From: Clostridiaceae bacterium
Lineage (GTDB): Bacteria; Bacillota; Clostridia; Oscillospirales; Acutalibacteraceae
Assembly (NCBI GenBank): GCA_021769555.1
Contig: JAETSR010000002.1
Coordinates: 62,001 to 126,000, forward strand
Reading direction: 5' to 3'
DNA: 64,000 bases
Position 1 is the stretch's first letter; each line of letters starts with the position of its first letter. Positions 24,927 to 33,941 of the stretch are shown one piece after another. The position numbers and the translations under genes were made by a program. The notes beneath the pieces are model-generated. The model saw only the letters and a list, made by a program, of their open reading frames with translations, was not told the origin of the DNA and searched no databases.

Positions 24927-27482
24927 TTATTTTTTCCTCTCCGGCATATATCTTTCCAACAGCATAGCCACTGCTTTAACGTCTATGGGCTTCGCCGAGT
25001 GGGCGTTCATGCCGCAGTCGAGGCACCTCTGCACGTCCTCGGGGAAGGCGTCGGCGCTCATGGCTATTATGGCTATGGTTTTGGCGTCCGGGCGGTCCAT
25101 GGCGCGTATGGCACTGCTTGCCTCGTAGCCGGTCATCTCGGGCATTCTGAGGTCCATGAGTATGCCGTCGTATTCCCCCGGCTCCGAGCTCTCGAACATC
25201 TCAACGCATATCCTGCCGTTCTCGGCCCGCCTGAGCTCAAGCCCCAGCTCCGAGAGCAGCTCCTCGGCTATCTCCCAGTTCAGGTCGTTGTCCTCGGCGA
25301 TTATCACCCGCCGCCCGGCAAGGCCGGTTTCACCGCCGGGCTCTCCCTCCGTGGCCCCCGCCTCCGGGCTCTCGCCCATGTATTTCAGCAGACCGTAGTA
25401 CAGCGTGGACTTAAACAGGGGCTTCGCTATCTCGCCGTCTATGCGGCAGTCCCTGGCGGCGTCCTCCATATCGTCCTTGTCATAGGCCGAGGTGAGCAGG
25501 ATACAGGCCTTATCCCCCGCTATCTCCCTCAAGTCCCCCGCCACGGTTATTCCGTCGGCCCCGGGCATATGCCAGTCTATAAGGTAGAGCCGGTACGCCT
25601 CTCCGGTGTTCCTGCGCTTCTCCGCCATCTCCAAGGCCTCGTTGGGGTCCGTGGTCCAGTCAGCGTGCACCCCGAGGCTCCTGAGAGTAGCCGCGGCGCT
25701 CATGCACAGGGACTCGTCGTCGTCCACCACCAGCATGGGCCAGCCTGGAAGGTGCATTTCGCTCTCAGACACGGCGGCCTTCTCCATGTCCAGTATCACG
25801 TCCACCTCCGTGCCCACGCCCACCTGGCTCTTGACCCTTATGGCCCCACCCATGGCGTCCACTATATGCTTTGTTATGGCCATGCCCACGCCGGCCCCCT
25901 GGGCCTTATGGACCCGGGCGCTGTCCTCCCGCACAAAGGACTCGAAGATATGTGAGACGAACTCCTCGCTCATGCCCACGCCGTTGTCCTTCACCTGCAA
26001 ATGGGAGCGGATATAATTGTCGCCCTTGGGGGACGGGGACTCATACAGCGTCACCTTGATGTTCCCGCCCTCGGGGGTGAATTTGATTGCGTTTGACAGA
26101 AGGTTCAGGAATATCTGGTTGAGCCTCACGCTGTCGCAGCACACGTCCTCAACGCTGATATTGTCTATATACACGTCGAAGGTCTGGCTCTTGAGCTTCA
26201 CCTGCTGCTGGACTATGGTCACCAGCTCCTGCATGACCTCCCTGAGGGACACCTGCTCCATATTGAGGGTCATGCGGCCGGAGTCTATCTTCGCCATGTC
26301 CAGTATATCGTTGATAAGCCCCAGCAAATGCCTGCTTGAGGAGGTTATCCTGCCAAGGCACCTTGCCATGACCTCCGGGTCCCCGGTATTGCTTCTTGCG
26401 ATGGCGGTCATGCCCACTATGCCGTTCAGGGGCGTGCGTATGTCGTGGCTCATATTGGAGAGGAACTGGCTCTTTGCCCGGCTGGCCTCCTCGGCGGCCT
26501 CCCTGGCCTCCTCAAGGTCCCGGAGCTGCCGCCTTGTAACGGCTATATACCAGCCGAACACTGTGAGCAGCGCTATAAGTATCACGGCGCACCCTCCAAA
26601 GGCCGTGGAGGTCCAGCTGCTGCCAAGGCCGTCTATGCCGCTGTTCACCGGGCCGTAGGAGGTGTTCAGCAGCAGGTACCAGCTTGAGGCGGGCACCGGC
26701 CCGCAGTAGACGTGGTTCGCCTCCCCGTCCTCCGAGGTCAGGGGGAAGGAGAACTCCTCCCCCTCCTCCATGGCCTTCTGAAGCTCACCGGCCGTCTTTT
26801 CGCCGTTCTCCCTGCCCCTGAGCCACCGGAGGAAATCCGGCCCCTCGGACACGTGGAAGCCCGGGGCCCTGCCCACAATGCCGCCGTCGCCCCGTATCAC
26901 CGCCCAGGACTCCACCATCCCCGCGTCCAGCTCGTGCTGCAGGTTATGGTCTATATAGCTGGACCAGACCCCGGCCACAAGCCCCGCGCCGGTTTTCCCA
27001 TCTACGGTTATGCCGCCGGGGGCGGGGGCTGATATCAGTATCACCCTGCCGTCAAGCTGGTCCCGGCCCATTTCTATGCGGTCCTCGCCGGCCTCCATAT
27101 GGTCCTTAAGGCCCTCCATATCGTCTGGGATGAGCCTGCTGCCCAAAATGGGATACAGGGACTCCTCAGGGGGCATATCCGGAATATACAGAGCCAGATA
27201 GTCGAACTCCCTGGCCTTTGCAGAGGCCCTTAGCTCCTGCACGCTCTGGCTCTTAGCCTCCTCCACCATGTCGCTGACCTGGTCCACCCTCAGCTCAAGA
27301 GTGGCCCCCAGGTGCATTGTGACTTGGCGGCTCATGGAGGACATATAGCTCTCCCCAATATACCGGATAGTCTCGGCGCTCTTCTCCCGCATATGCTCCG
27401 TTACTACTGAGAATACCACCACGCAAAGGGCGGCCACCCCCACAAGGCTGCAGACCAGCATGCGCATCGGCCTATGCTTCAT
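24927..27482 (-). CDS. Hybrid sensor histidine kinase with two receiver domains
   Basis: An 851-residue membrane kinase. TM1 spans about 7-29 and a large extracytoplasmic sensor of Cache type about 30-290. TM2 is at about 293-315. HisKA has phosphoacceptor His346 in SNMSHDIRTPLNG. The HATPase has its N-box at 455-465 and DNGVGM at 499-504. Receiver 1 has Asp636 (LIDWHMPGADG) and receiver 2 Asp777 (LMDLRMPEMTG). No Hpt domain or DNA-binding partner follows, so the phosphorelay partner must lie elsewhere. The ATG at 27482 follows GGAGG. It is co-transcribed with the HExxH gene. Confidence 0.93.
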   Translation of the reverse strand: MKHRPMRMLVCSLVGVAALCVVVFSVVTEHMREKSAETIRYIGESYMSSMSRQVTMHLGATLELRVDQVSDMVEEAKSQSVQELRASAKAREFDYLALYIPDMPPEESLYPILGSRLIPDDMEGLKDHMEAGEDRIEMGRDQLDGRVILISAPAPGGITVDGKTGAGLVAGVWSSYIDHNLQHELDAGMVESWAVIRGDGGIVGRAPGFHVSEGPDFLRWLRGRENGEKTAGELQKAMEEGEEFSFPLTSEDGEANHVYCGPVPASSWYLLLNTSYGPVNSGIDGLGSSWTSTAFGGCAVILIALLTVFGWYIAVTRRQLRDLEEAREAAEEASRAKSQFLSNMSHDIRTPLNGIVGMTAIARSNTGDPEVMARCLGRITSSSRHLLGLINDILDMAKIDSGRMTLNMEQVSLREVMQELVTIVQQQVKLKSQTFDVYIDNISVEDVCCDSVRLNQIFLNLLSNAIKFTPEGGNIKVTLYESPSPKGDNYIRSHLQVKDNGVGMSEEFVSHIFESFVREDSARVHKAQGAGVGMAITKHIVDAMGGAIRVKSQVGVGTEVDVILDMEKAAVSESEMHLPGWPMLVVDDDESLCMSAAATLRSLGVHADWTTDPNEALEMAEKRRNTGEAYRLYLIDWHMPGADGITVAGDLREIAGDKACILLTSAYDKDDMEDAARDCRIDGEIAKPLFKSTLYYGLLKYMGESPEAGATEGEPGGETGLAGRRVIIAEDNDLNWEIAEELLSELGLELRRAENGRICVEMFESSEPGEYDGILMDLRMPEMTGYEASSAIRAMDRPDAKTIAIIAMSADAFPEDVQRCLDCGMNAHSAKPIDVKAVAMLLERYMPERKK

Positions 27483-27517
27483 CCCCACTACCTCCATATT
27501 TTATTGCGGACAAAAAG

Positions 27518-27576
27518 CACCTGCCCGCAGAGATTCTCTATCATATAATTATAGGATTCCCGAGGGCAGGTGTCAA
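27518..27576 (-). promoter_or_regulatory. Hybrid-kinase promoter within a 9-bp inverted repeat
   Basis: Minus-strand TTGACA (27576-27571), a 17-bp spacer and TATAAT (27553-27548) form a perfect promoter. GGGCAGGTG (27564-27572 on plus) and its complement CACCTGCCC (27518-27526) flank the -10 region. On the RNA of the upstream ABC-F gene the same arms would form a stem with a 37-nt loop followed by CTTTTTG, a possible terminator. The repeat could also be an operator. Confidence 0.75.
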
Positions 27577-27583
27577 TATTTTT

Positions 27584-29119
27584 TTATTTTTTTACCAGCC
27601 CTTCCCCGGTGAGCTCATACAACTCTTCCCCTACATCCTCAATAAAGCGCCTGTCATGGGAAACGCTGATTATGCAGCCGGGAAAGTCCCTCAGCATGCC
27701 GCGGATTACCGGGCCCGAGAGAGGGCTGAAGTTCCGGGTGGGCTCGTCTAAGATGAGCACGTTGTCGCTGTCAAGTATCATCTTTAGCAGGAACAGCTTC
27801 GCCTTCTGCCCTCCGGAGAGCCCCCCTATGCTGTGGCCGCACTCCTCGGGGGTGTACTTCATGCTGCCGAGATAGGTCTTCGCCCGGGTGAGCGCCTCCT
27901 TTTCCCCGCTGCCGTCTGTGAGGAACTCCACAGGGGTAAGGCTCTGGTCCAGGGTCTCGGCGTAGCTCTGGGGCATATAGCCCGCCCTGATATCCGCGCG
28001 GGGCAGGAGCATGGCGGCTATTTCGCGCAGAAGGGTCGTCTTCCCCGCGCCGTTCCTGCCGGTTATGCAGATATGCTCCGGGCCGCGCACACTGAGCCGG
28101 ATATTTTCAGCCAGCAGGGCGCCGTCCCCGGCGCAAAGCTCAGGCAGCTCCAGCTCAAGCACCGTCTTCCCGGCGGGTATATCCACCCCCGGGCCGAAGC
28201 CTGCGAGAATGGCTTCTTCTGTATCGGGGAGCTCGGTCATGTCCCCACGCTCCCGCTCGTAGCGGTGCTCCATGGACTTCACGGACTTCATCTTTTTCTT
28301 CAGAAGCCGCCCTTTGCCGGGGTTCTGGCGGCTCACAGCATCAAGGGCGTGCTGGACCTGCTGCTCCATGCGCTGTATCTTCTCCCGGCGCTTCTGGTCC
28401 TCCTCCCGCTCCTTTCGGGCAAGCTGGGTCTGCTTTTCCATGCGGCCCAGGCGCTCCTGCACATACTGCCTGTAGCCCATGCGCGCCACGGTCCAGCGGG
28501 GGAGGGTCTTTCTTCTAAGCTGCTCGATATGCAGAATTACATTGGCTGTGTTCTCAAGCAAGGCCTCGTCGTGGGAGATATACATCACGGGCCTGCCGCA
28601 GTTCAGGATGAAGCCCTCCAGCCATTCAAGGGTCTCAACGTCCAAATCATTGCTGGGCTCATCCAAAAGGTACACGTCTGGCCTTCTGAGGGTCAGAAGC
28701 GCCATGCGGAGCTTCACCTTCTCCCCTCCCGAGAGCGTGCCCACCGGCCTGTCCGTATAGAAAAGCTCCGGGGGCACCCCCAGCCTCCCGGCGGCCGAGG
28801 CAATCTCTCCCGGGGAGCTCTCGAGAAACGCCGGCTCCTTACAGCAGAACTCGTACCCGGAGAGGGCGCCGTCCTCCGGGCCCACCTCCTGCCCGAGATA
28901 CCCCAGCAGCAGGCCGTCCTTCATCACCTGCCCGCTCCATTCGGCGTAGCCCTCCGCCATCTCACCGTCGTAAATCACCTTCAGGAGCGTGGACTTGCCG
29001 TCCCCCTCCTCGCCCACTATGGCGGCCCTGTCCCCGGGCCCCAGCGCGAAGCTGAACCCCTCAAGGAGCGGCCGCAAATCCTTCCTCATGCTTATGCTGA
29101 GGTCTTTTATCTGTAACAA
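27584..29119 (-). CDS. ABC-F ATPase (ribosome protection/translation factor type)
   Basis: A 511-residue soluble protein with two ABC ATPase cassettes and no membrane domain. Cassette 1 has GEEGDGKST (about 36-44), LSGGEKVKL and LLDEPSNDLD. The linker (PtIM) is long and basic. Cassette 2 has GRNGAGKTT, LSGGQKAKL and LDEPTRNFSP. Short ABC-Fs of this kind include antibiotic-resistance proteins that displace drugs from the ribosome. The length and the RNFSP Walker B fit the Lsa/Vga-like groups, but resistance is not shown. The best start is the TTG at 29119, 8 nt after GGAGG. The leader looks attenuator-like. Confidence 0.88.
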   Translation of the reverse strand: MLQIKDLSISMRKDLRPLLEGFSFALGPGDRAAIVGEEGDGKSTLLKVIYDGEMAEGYAEWSGQVMKDGLLLGYLGQEVGPEDGALSGYEFCCKEPAFLESSPGEIASAAGRLGVPPELFYTDRPVGTLSGGEKVKLRMALLTLRRPDVYLLDEPSNDLDVETLEWLEGFILNCGRPVMYISHDEALLENTANVILHIEQLRRKTLPRWTVARMGYRQYVQERLGRMEKQTQLARKEREEDQKRREKIQRMEQQVQHALDAVSRQNPGKGRLLKKKMKSVKSMEHRYERERGDMTELPDTEEAILAGFGPGVDIPAGKTVLELELPELCAGDGALLAENIRLSVRGPEHICITGRNGAGKTTLLREIAAMLLPRADIRAGYMPQSYAETLDQSLTPVEFLTDGSGEKEALTRAKTYLGSMKYTPEECGHSIGGLSGGQKAKLFLLKMILDSDNVLILDEPTRNFSPLSGPVIRGMLRDFPGCIISVSHDRRFIEDVGEELYELTGEGLVKK

Positions 29120-29227
29120 TGCGCATACCTCCAATCCCATAGCCGGGCTTTGGACATATGCGCACAGAGACGCCCTCAAAAGGGCGCAAAAACCTAAAAA
29201 AGACGCGCAACAAGCCCATCACCCGGC

Positions 29228-29254
29228 AAAAACCAGCCCCGGGCCCCGGCCCGG
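29228..29254 (-). promoter_or_regulatory. GC hairpin with U tract in the ABC-F leader
   Basis: On the minus strand CCGGGC (29254-29249) pairs with GCCCGG (29244-29239), followed by GGCTGG and TTTTT (29232-29228). It lies between the 3-codon leader frame and the gene and is a candidate attenuator terminator. A second hairpin, GCGCCCT/AGGGCGT, lies closer to the gene without a U tract. Confidence 0.45.
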
Positions 29255-29282
29255 CGCAATGATAATGCCTAGCGGTTTGAGC

Positions 29283-29294
29283 TTATTTCAACAT
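29283..29294 (-). CDS. Possible 3-codon leader peptide (MLK) before the ABC-F gene
   Basis: ATG-TTG-AAA-TAA on the minus strand, with GGAG (29306-29303) exactly 8 nt upstream and a consensus promoter about 40 bp upstream. Very short upstream frames with strong ribosome binding sites control ABC-F resistance genes by ribosome-mediated attenuation in Listeria (lmo0919) and Bacillus (vmlR). The function here is inference. Confidence 0.45.
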   Translation of the reverse strand: MLK

Positions 29295-29326
29295 CTTTTC
29301 AACTCCGTTCCTGTTATGCTGGGATT

Positions 29327-29355
29327 ATGATAGCATAATGGGCGGGGGTTGTCAA
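29327..29355 (-). promoter_or_regulatory. Promoter of the ABC-F gene
   Basis: TTGACA (29355-29350), a 17-bp spacer and TATCAT (29332-29327) with TGC as an extended -10, minus strand. The leader to the TTG start is about 200 nt. The 29120-29470 gap is otherwise filled by this leader and the glgP terminator. Confidence 0.82.
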
Positions 29356-29373
29356 GGGGGATTTGTCCGGTCC

Positions 29374-29414
29374 AAAAAAAGAAATAGAGGGCCGCTAAAG
29401 CGTCCCTCCATTTT
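29374..29414. terminator. Terminator after glgP
   Basis: On the minus strand GAGGGACGC (29408-29400) pairs with GCGGCCCTC (29395-29387) with one mismatch, followed by TATTTCTTTTTTT. The plus strand also has CATTTTTTCC after it. Confidence 0.8.
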
Positions 29415-29470
29415 TTCCTTTGGACAAACCCGCACCGCTCCGCCGCCTCTCGAAAAGGCGGGCGGGGCTT

Positions 29471-31744
29471 TTACTTTAAGTGCCAGACGTCCTCGTTATA
29501 CTGGGCGATGGCCCTGTCGCTGGAGAAGAACCCGGCCTTGGCTATATTTACCAGCATTTTCTTTGCCCAGGCCTCTCTGTCCTCATACTCCGCGAGCAGC
29601 CGCTCCTTCGCCGCGATATAGTCCTTCACATCCAGCAGCGCCATGAACCAGTCCTTCCGGCTCATGTCCCGGTAAAGCCGCCCGAGATTCTCCGGGTCGC
29701 CCATGCGCATAAGCGCGGGGCTGATGATAAAGTCCAAGAGCCCCTCTATCTCCGGGTCGCAGGGATAGTACGCCGCCGGGCTGTACCGTCCCTCGCCCTC
29801 CTTATAGAGCTCGATGACCTCCTCGCTGGATTTGCCGAATATGCAGATGTTCTCGTCCCCGACCAGCTCGTGTATCTCCACATTGGCCCCGTCCTCGGTG
29901 CCCAGGGTCACCGCGCCGTTGAGCATGAACTTCATGTTCCCGGTGCCCGAGGCCTCCTTAGAGGCAAGGGATATCTGTTCGGAGATATCGCAGGCCGGTA
30001 TCAGCTTCTCGGCCCAGGTGACGTTGTAGTTCTCCACCATGCGCACCTCGAGCCAGGGCGAGACCTCCGGGTCGTTTGCAATCAGGTCAGAGAGGCAGAG
30101 TATCAGGTGTATGATGTCCTTTGCGATGATATACGCCGGGGCCGCCTTCGCGCCGAACAGCAGGGTGAGCTTTCGCGGGGGCTTATGCCCGGCCTTTATC
30201 TGCTTGTACTTCCAGATAATATACAGCGCGTTCATCTGCTGGCGCTTGTACTCGTGCAGGCGCTTTATCTGAATGTCGAACACCGACTCCGGGTCCAGCT
30301 CAACATCAGAGCGCTCCTTCATATATTCGCAGAGCTGCTCCTTCTTCTGAGCCTTTATCTTCAAAAGCTCGCTAAGCGCCGCCGGGTCGTCCTTAAACGA
30401 CAATAGCTTCTCAAGCTCGTCCGCGTTCTTCTTCCAGCCATCCCCTATCTTAGCGGTGATAAAGCTGCTGAGCTCCGGGTCGCAGTGCATGAGCCAGCGC
30501 CTGAAGGTCACGCCATTGGTTTTATTGTTGAATTTCTCCGGGTAGACGTCCGCGAAGCACTTGAGCTCGGCCTCCTTCAAAATGTCCGTGTGCAGGGCCG
30601 CCACGCCGTTCACCGAGAAGCCGTAGTGTATATCCATATTCGCCATATGCACAAGGTCGTGCTTGTCAATAATGGCGAGCTTCTCGTCATCAAACTTCTC
30701 CCGTACCCGCTTGTCAAGCTCTTTGATGATGGGCACAAGCTCCGGCACGGCCTGCTCAAGATAGTGCATGGGCCACTTTTCCAGGGCCTCTGCTAAGATG
30801 GTGTGGTTGGTGTAGGCACAGGTCTTTGAGACTATGGATATGGCCTCGTCCATGTGTATGCCGTCCTTTAGCATGAGCCTGATGAGCTCCGGTATTATCA
30901 TGGAGGGGTGGGTGTCGTTTATCTGTATCACCGCGTGCTTATGCAAATCTCTGAGGGCGTACCCCTTCCCGGCCAGCTCTTTTATAATAAGCTGGGCCGC
31001 GTTGCTGACCATGAAATACTGCTGGTATACCCTGAGGAGCCGGCCGTTGTCGTCGCTGTCGTCGGGGTACAGGAACAGGGTGAGGTTCCTCGCTATATCC
31101 GTCTTATCAAAGTCAATTCCGTCTTTCACAAGAGACTCGTCCACCGTCTCCAAATCAAACAGGTGCAGCCTGTTGGTCCCGCCCTCATAGCCGGAAACGG
31201 TCACGTCGTACATCACCGACTTTACCGCCCCGCCGGGGAAGGGCACCATGAAGCTCACGTCCGTCTTTTCTGCCCAGCACTCAGGCGCGCCCTCACCGGG
31301 GAGCCAGTGGTCAGGCTTCTCGTACTGCTTATGGTCCCAGAAGCTCTGCCTGAAAAGCCCGAAGTGGTAGAGAAGCCCCACGCCGTCGGCGGGCAGGTTC
31401 AGTGTTGCCGCGGAGTCCAGATAGCAGGCCGCAAGCCGCCCCAGGCCGCCGTTGCCAAGGGAAGGCTCGGGCTCCACGTCCTCTATCTCAGAGAGGGATT
31501 TTCCCGCCGCTTCCAGCGCCTCCCGCACCTGGTCGAAAATCCCCAGGTTTATCAGGTTGTTTGAGAGCAGCTTGCCGATAAGAAACTCAGCCGACACGTA
31601 ATAGAGCTTCCTGTCCCCCGTTATCCTGGGGGCATTCGCCAGCCTCTCCTTGGTGAGTTCCAGAAGCGCCTTGTAGATTTCAGCGTTCTCCGCCTCACTT
31701 AGACTTTTTCCCCCGAGCCTTTTTTCCAGTTCGCTTTTTATCAT
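29471..31744 (-). CDS. glgP: Glycogen/maltodextrin phosphorylase
   Basis: Glycogen phosphorylase releases glucose-1-phosphate from alpha-1,4-glucans using PLP. The 757-residue protein has the N-terminal [19 protein letters not shown] block. The PLP-lysine region [16 protein letters not shown] precedes [12 protein letters not shown]. It is slightly shorter than the 800-residue norm, mainly at the N-terminus, consistent with the Clostridia maltodextrin-type enzymes. GGAGG lies 9 nt before the ATG, and both are inside the malQ coding region. The two genes overlap by 50 bp. Confidence 0.95.
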   Translation of the reverse strand: MIKSELEKRLGGKSLSEAENAEIYKALLELTKERLANAPRITGDRKLYYVSAEFLIGKLLSNNLINLGIFDQVREALEAAGKSLSEIEDVEPEPSLGNGGLGRLAACYLDSAATLNLPADGVGLLYHFGLFRQSFWDHKQYEKPDHWLPGEGAPECWAEKTDVSFMVPFPGGAVKSVMYDVTVSGYEGGTNRLHLFDLETVDESLVKDGIDFDKTDIARNLTLFLYPDDSDDNGRLLRVYQQYFMVSNAAQLIIKELAGKGYALRDLHKHAVIQINDTHPSMIIPELIRLMLKDGIHMDEAISIVSKTCAYTNHTILAEALEKWPMHYLEQAVPELVPIIKELDKRVREKFDDEKLAIIDKHDLVHMANMDIHYGFSVNGVAALHTDILKEAELKCFADVYPEKFNNKTNGVTFRRWLMHCDPELSSFITAKIGDGWKKNADELEKLLSFKDDPAALSELLKIKAQKKEQLCEYMKERSDVELDPESVFDIQIKRLHEYKRQQMNALYIIWKYKQIKAGHKPPRKLTLLFGAKAAPAYIIAKDIIHLILCLSDLIANDPEVSPWLEVRMVENYNVTWAEKLIPACDISEQISLASKEASGTGNMKFMLNGAVTLGTEDGANVEIHELVGDENICIFGKSSEEVIELYKEGEGRYSPAAYYPCDPEIEGLLDFIISPALMRMGDPENLGRLYRDMSRKDWFMALLDVKDYIAAKERLLAEYEDREAWAKKMLVNIAKAGFFSSDRAIAQYNEDVWHLK

Positions 31745-33257
31745 CCTTGGGTTCCTCCGTTTCCGCCCGGGCGGTTATGATAGTGAGCCGGGCTATTTTT
31801 TCTGCAAGTTCTTTTGTATTAGCGCCCTTCTCCATGCGCCAGCTCCAGTTCATGGGGCTGACGGTAGAGGGGGTGTTCATGCGGGCTTCACTGCCCAGCA
31901 CCAGGTAGTCCTGCATGGGCACTACCGCAAGGTCGCCAACGCTCGTGAGCGCCGCGCGGATGAAGCACCAGACCCCCTGCTTCTCGTCGGTGAAGCCCAG
32001 GTAGTCCTTTGCCATCTCCAAATCCCCCTCGGGGGCATGCCTTATCCAGCCCAGGGTGGTGTCGTTATCGTGTGTGCCGGTATAGACCACGCAGTGGGTG
32101 CCGTAGTTATGGGGGAGGTAGCTGCTGTCCTCCCAGGATGTGAAGGCAAAGTGCAGGACCTTCATGCCGGGGTAGGTGCTCCTCTTTAACAGTGCTTTCA
32201 CCGCCGGTGTCAGATATCCCAGGTCCTCGGCGATAATTGGCGCGCCGGGCACGGCCTTGTTTATGGCCGAGACAAAATCATACCCCGGGCCCTTCACCCA
32301 CTTGCCGCCCCGGGCTGTCTCGTCCCCGTAGGGCACGGCCCAGTAGCTCTCAAAGCCCCGGAAGTGGTCTATCCTCAAAACGTCGAACATGCTTAGCTTC
32401 GCTTTAATGCACTCTATCCACCAGGCAAAGCCCTGCTCTTTCATCAGGTCCCAGCGGTAGATGGGGTTGCCCCAGAGCTGGCCGTCGGCTGAAAACGCGT
32501 CCGGGGGGCAGCCGGCCACCACTGTGGGGTTGTTCTCCCCGTCCAGCTGGAACTGCCCGGGGTTCGCCCAGACGTCCGCGCTGTCCCCGGAGACGTATAT
32601 GGGGGTGTCGCCGATAATCGATACTCCCTTTTTGTTGGCATACTTCTTGAGCTTTTCCCACTGCCGGAAGAAGAGGTACTGGGTGAAGACATGGTAGTCC
32701 ATCTCCGGGGCCAGCTCCTTTTTGGCCTTCTTCATGGCCGCGGGCTCCCTTAGGCGTATGTCCTCCTCCCACTGGTACCAGGGCCGGCCCTCATGGGCAG
32801 CCTTCAGGGCCATGAACAGTGCGTAGTCCTCTATCCAGGCGGCGTTCTGCTTTCTGAAGCGGGAGAGGGCCTTCTCCTTTTTGAAATTGCCGAAGGCCTT
32901 TCTGAGGATGGGCTCCCTGGCCTTCCTCACCGCGTCGTAGTCCACCCGGCCGGGTTCCTCCCCCCAGTCCGAGCTCTTGAGCTTCTTGCCGCCTATGAGC
33001 CCTTCCTCAAGGAGCTCGTCCAGGTCGATGTAGATTGGCTCCCCCGCAAAGGCCGAGAAGCTCTGATAGGGGCTGTTCCCGAAGCCCGTAGGGCCCATGG
33101 GCAGCACCTGCCAGAAGCTCTGGCGGGCCTTTGCGAGAAAATCCACCCAGTCCCGGGCCGCCTTGCCCAGGGACCCGATGCCGTACTTCGAGGGCAGACT
33201 GCTCACAGGCAGCAGTATTCCCGCCCGCCGCTTCATCCATTTTTCTTGTGTTGGCAT
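31695..33257 (-). CDS. malQ: 4-alpha-glucanotransferase (amylomaltase)
   Basis: A GH77 enzyme that transfers alpha-1,4-glucan segments and feeds GlgP. The 520-residue protein has the nucleophile region [12 protein letters not shown], the acid/base region [11 protein letters not shown] and the HDND stabiliser in [14 protein letters not shown] chose the ATG at 33257 (MPTQEKW), with GGAGG 8 nt upstream. The C-terminus carries an unusual basic tail ([14 protein letters not shown]). That tail is encoded by the 50-bp overlap with glgP, which contains the glgP ribosome binding site. Confidence 0.95.
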   Translation of the reverse strand: MPTQEKWMKRRAGILLPVSSLPSKYGIGSLGKAARDWVDFLAKARQSFWQVLPMGPTGFGNSPYQSFSAFAGEPIYIDLDELLEEGLIGGKKLKSSDWGEEPGRVDYDAVRKAREPILRKAFGNFKKEKALSRFRKQNAAWIEDYALFMALKAAHEGRPWYQWEEDIRLREPAAMKKAKKELAPEMDYHVFTQYLFFRQWEKLKKYANKKGVSIIGDTPIYVSGDSADVWANPGQFQLDGENNPTVVAGCPPDAFSADGQLWGNPIYRWDLMKEQGFAWWIECIKAKLSMFDVLRIDHFRGFESYWAVPYGDETARGGKWVKGPGYDFVSAINKAVPGAPIIAEDLGYLTPAVKALLKRSTYPGMKVLHFAFTSWEDSSYLPHNYGTHCVVYTGTHDNDTTLGWIRHAPEGDLEMAKDYLGFTDEKQGVWCFIRAALTSVGDLAVVPMQDYLVLGSEARMNTPSTVSPMNWSWRMEKGANTKELAEKIARLTIITARAETEEPKDDKKRTGKKARGKKSK

Positions 33258-33305
33258 AGCTTTCCTCCGTATCTCCCCCGGAGAGGGACGATGTATTTGA
33301 GTAAT

Positions 33306-33327
33306 AGTATAGCATATCCCGCGGGAT
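33306..33327 (-). promoter_or_regulatory. malQ promoter -10 with 12-bp palindrome
   Basis: Minus-strand TATACT (33311-33306), with TGC just upstream. The perfect palindrome ATCCCGCGGGAT (33316-33327) lies between the -10 and the expected -35, a position suited to a repressor. The -35 (TGGAAA) is poor. Confidence 0.5.
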
Positions 33328-33367
33328 TTTTCCATATATTTTGGCGGTTAGGGAAAATTTTTATAAA

Positions 33368-33396
33368 ATAAAAAGGCCCCCTTGAAGGGAGCCTTT
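33368..33396 (-). terminator. Terminator of the 165-residue protein gene
   Basis: On the minus strand AAAGGCTCCCTT pairs with AAGGGGGCCTTT with one mismatch, followed by TTATTTTAT. Confidence 0.82.
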
Positions 33397-33401
33397 ACTT
33401 A

Positions 33402-33899
33402 CTAGCCAACTACCTCATAATATTCATCCGTATATGGCACAGTGCTCAGGTCAAATGAGCCCTGCAGCTCTTTCAGGTACTTATACGGCAGGGGCATGGG
33501 AGTTATACCAAAAGCGCGGCCTATAGTATCCAGGGCCTCCCTCGTTTCAGCGCCGGGCCGGCACTTGGTGAGGAACTCCCCGAAGCTCTGCTTTGTGGGG
33601 AAGGCGTGCGCCTGGGCCGGGGCGGCAAGGTCCCCGCAGGCCAGGAGCAGGCGGAGCATGTCGGTGATATTGCGGGCTATTGGGTGCACGGGGTCGTCGC
33701 AGTCCATGGGGTCCACCACAAACACGGTCTCCCCAAGACTTGGAACCTGGCAGTAGTGTATGCCGTCTATTCCCGCCCAGCCCAGGATGAAAGCGTCCTT
33801 TGGGGTGCAGTAATAGCCCTCGCTGCCCTCCATCTGGATGAGCCCGACGCGCTCGAGGTCAAGGCCGAGGGATATTAGCTTTTGGAAAGCGCTGTCCAT
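33402..33899 (-). CDS. Hypothetical protein, 165 aa
   Basis: A soluble, slightly acidic protein without signal peptide or membrane segment. Visible features are ILGWAGIDGIHYCQVPSLGETVFVVDP in the first half, an ARNITDMLRLLLACGDLAA helix, and a tyrosine-rich C-terminus. The overall pattern of an early hydrophobic core followed by a short sector about position-dependent activity recalls SUKH/SMI1-type immunity proteins, but I cannot confirm that. GGAGG precedes the ATG. It ends with its own terminator and lies downstream of the ilvE-ATPase pair. Confidence 0.7.
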   Translation of the reverse strand: MDSAFQKLISLGLDLERVGLIQMEGSEGYYCTPKDAFILGWAGIDGIHYCQVPSLGETVFVVDPMDCDDPVHPIARNITDMLRLLLACGDLAAPAQAHAFPTKQSFGEFLTKCRPGAETREALDTIGRAFGITPMPLPYKYLKELQGSFDLSTVPYTDEYYEVVG

Positions 33900-33941
33900 T
33901 GCAAATTACCTCCGTTCACTATCAATATGGCCTTATTGGGG

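Noticed and set aside
27833..29116. 427-codon plus-strand frame over the ABC-F gene
   Set aside because: Antisense shadow with no start signal or motif.
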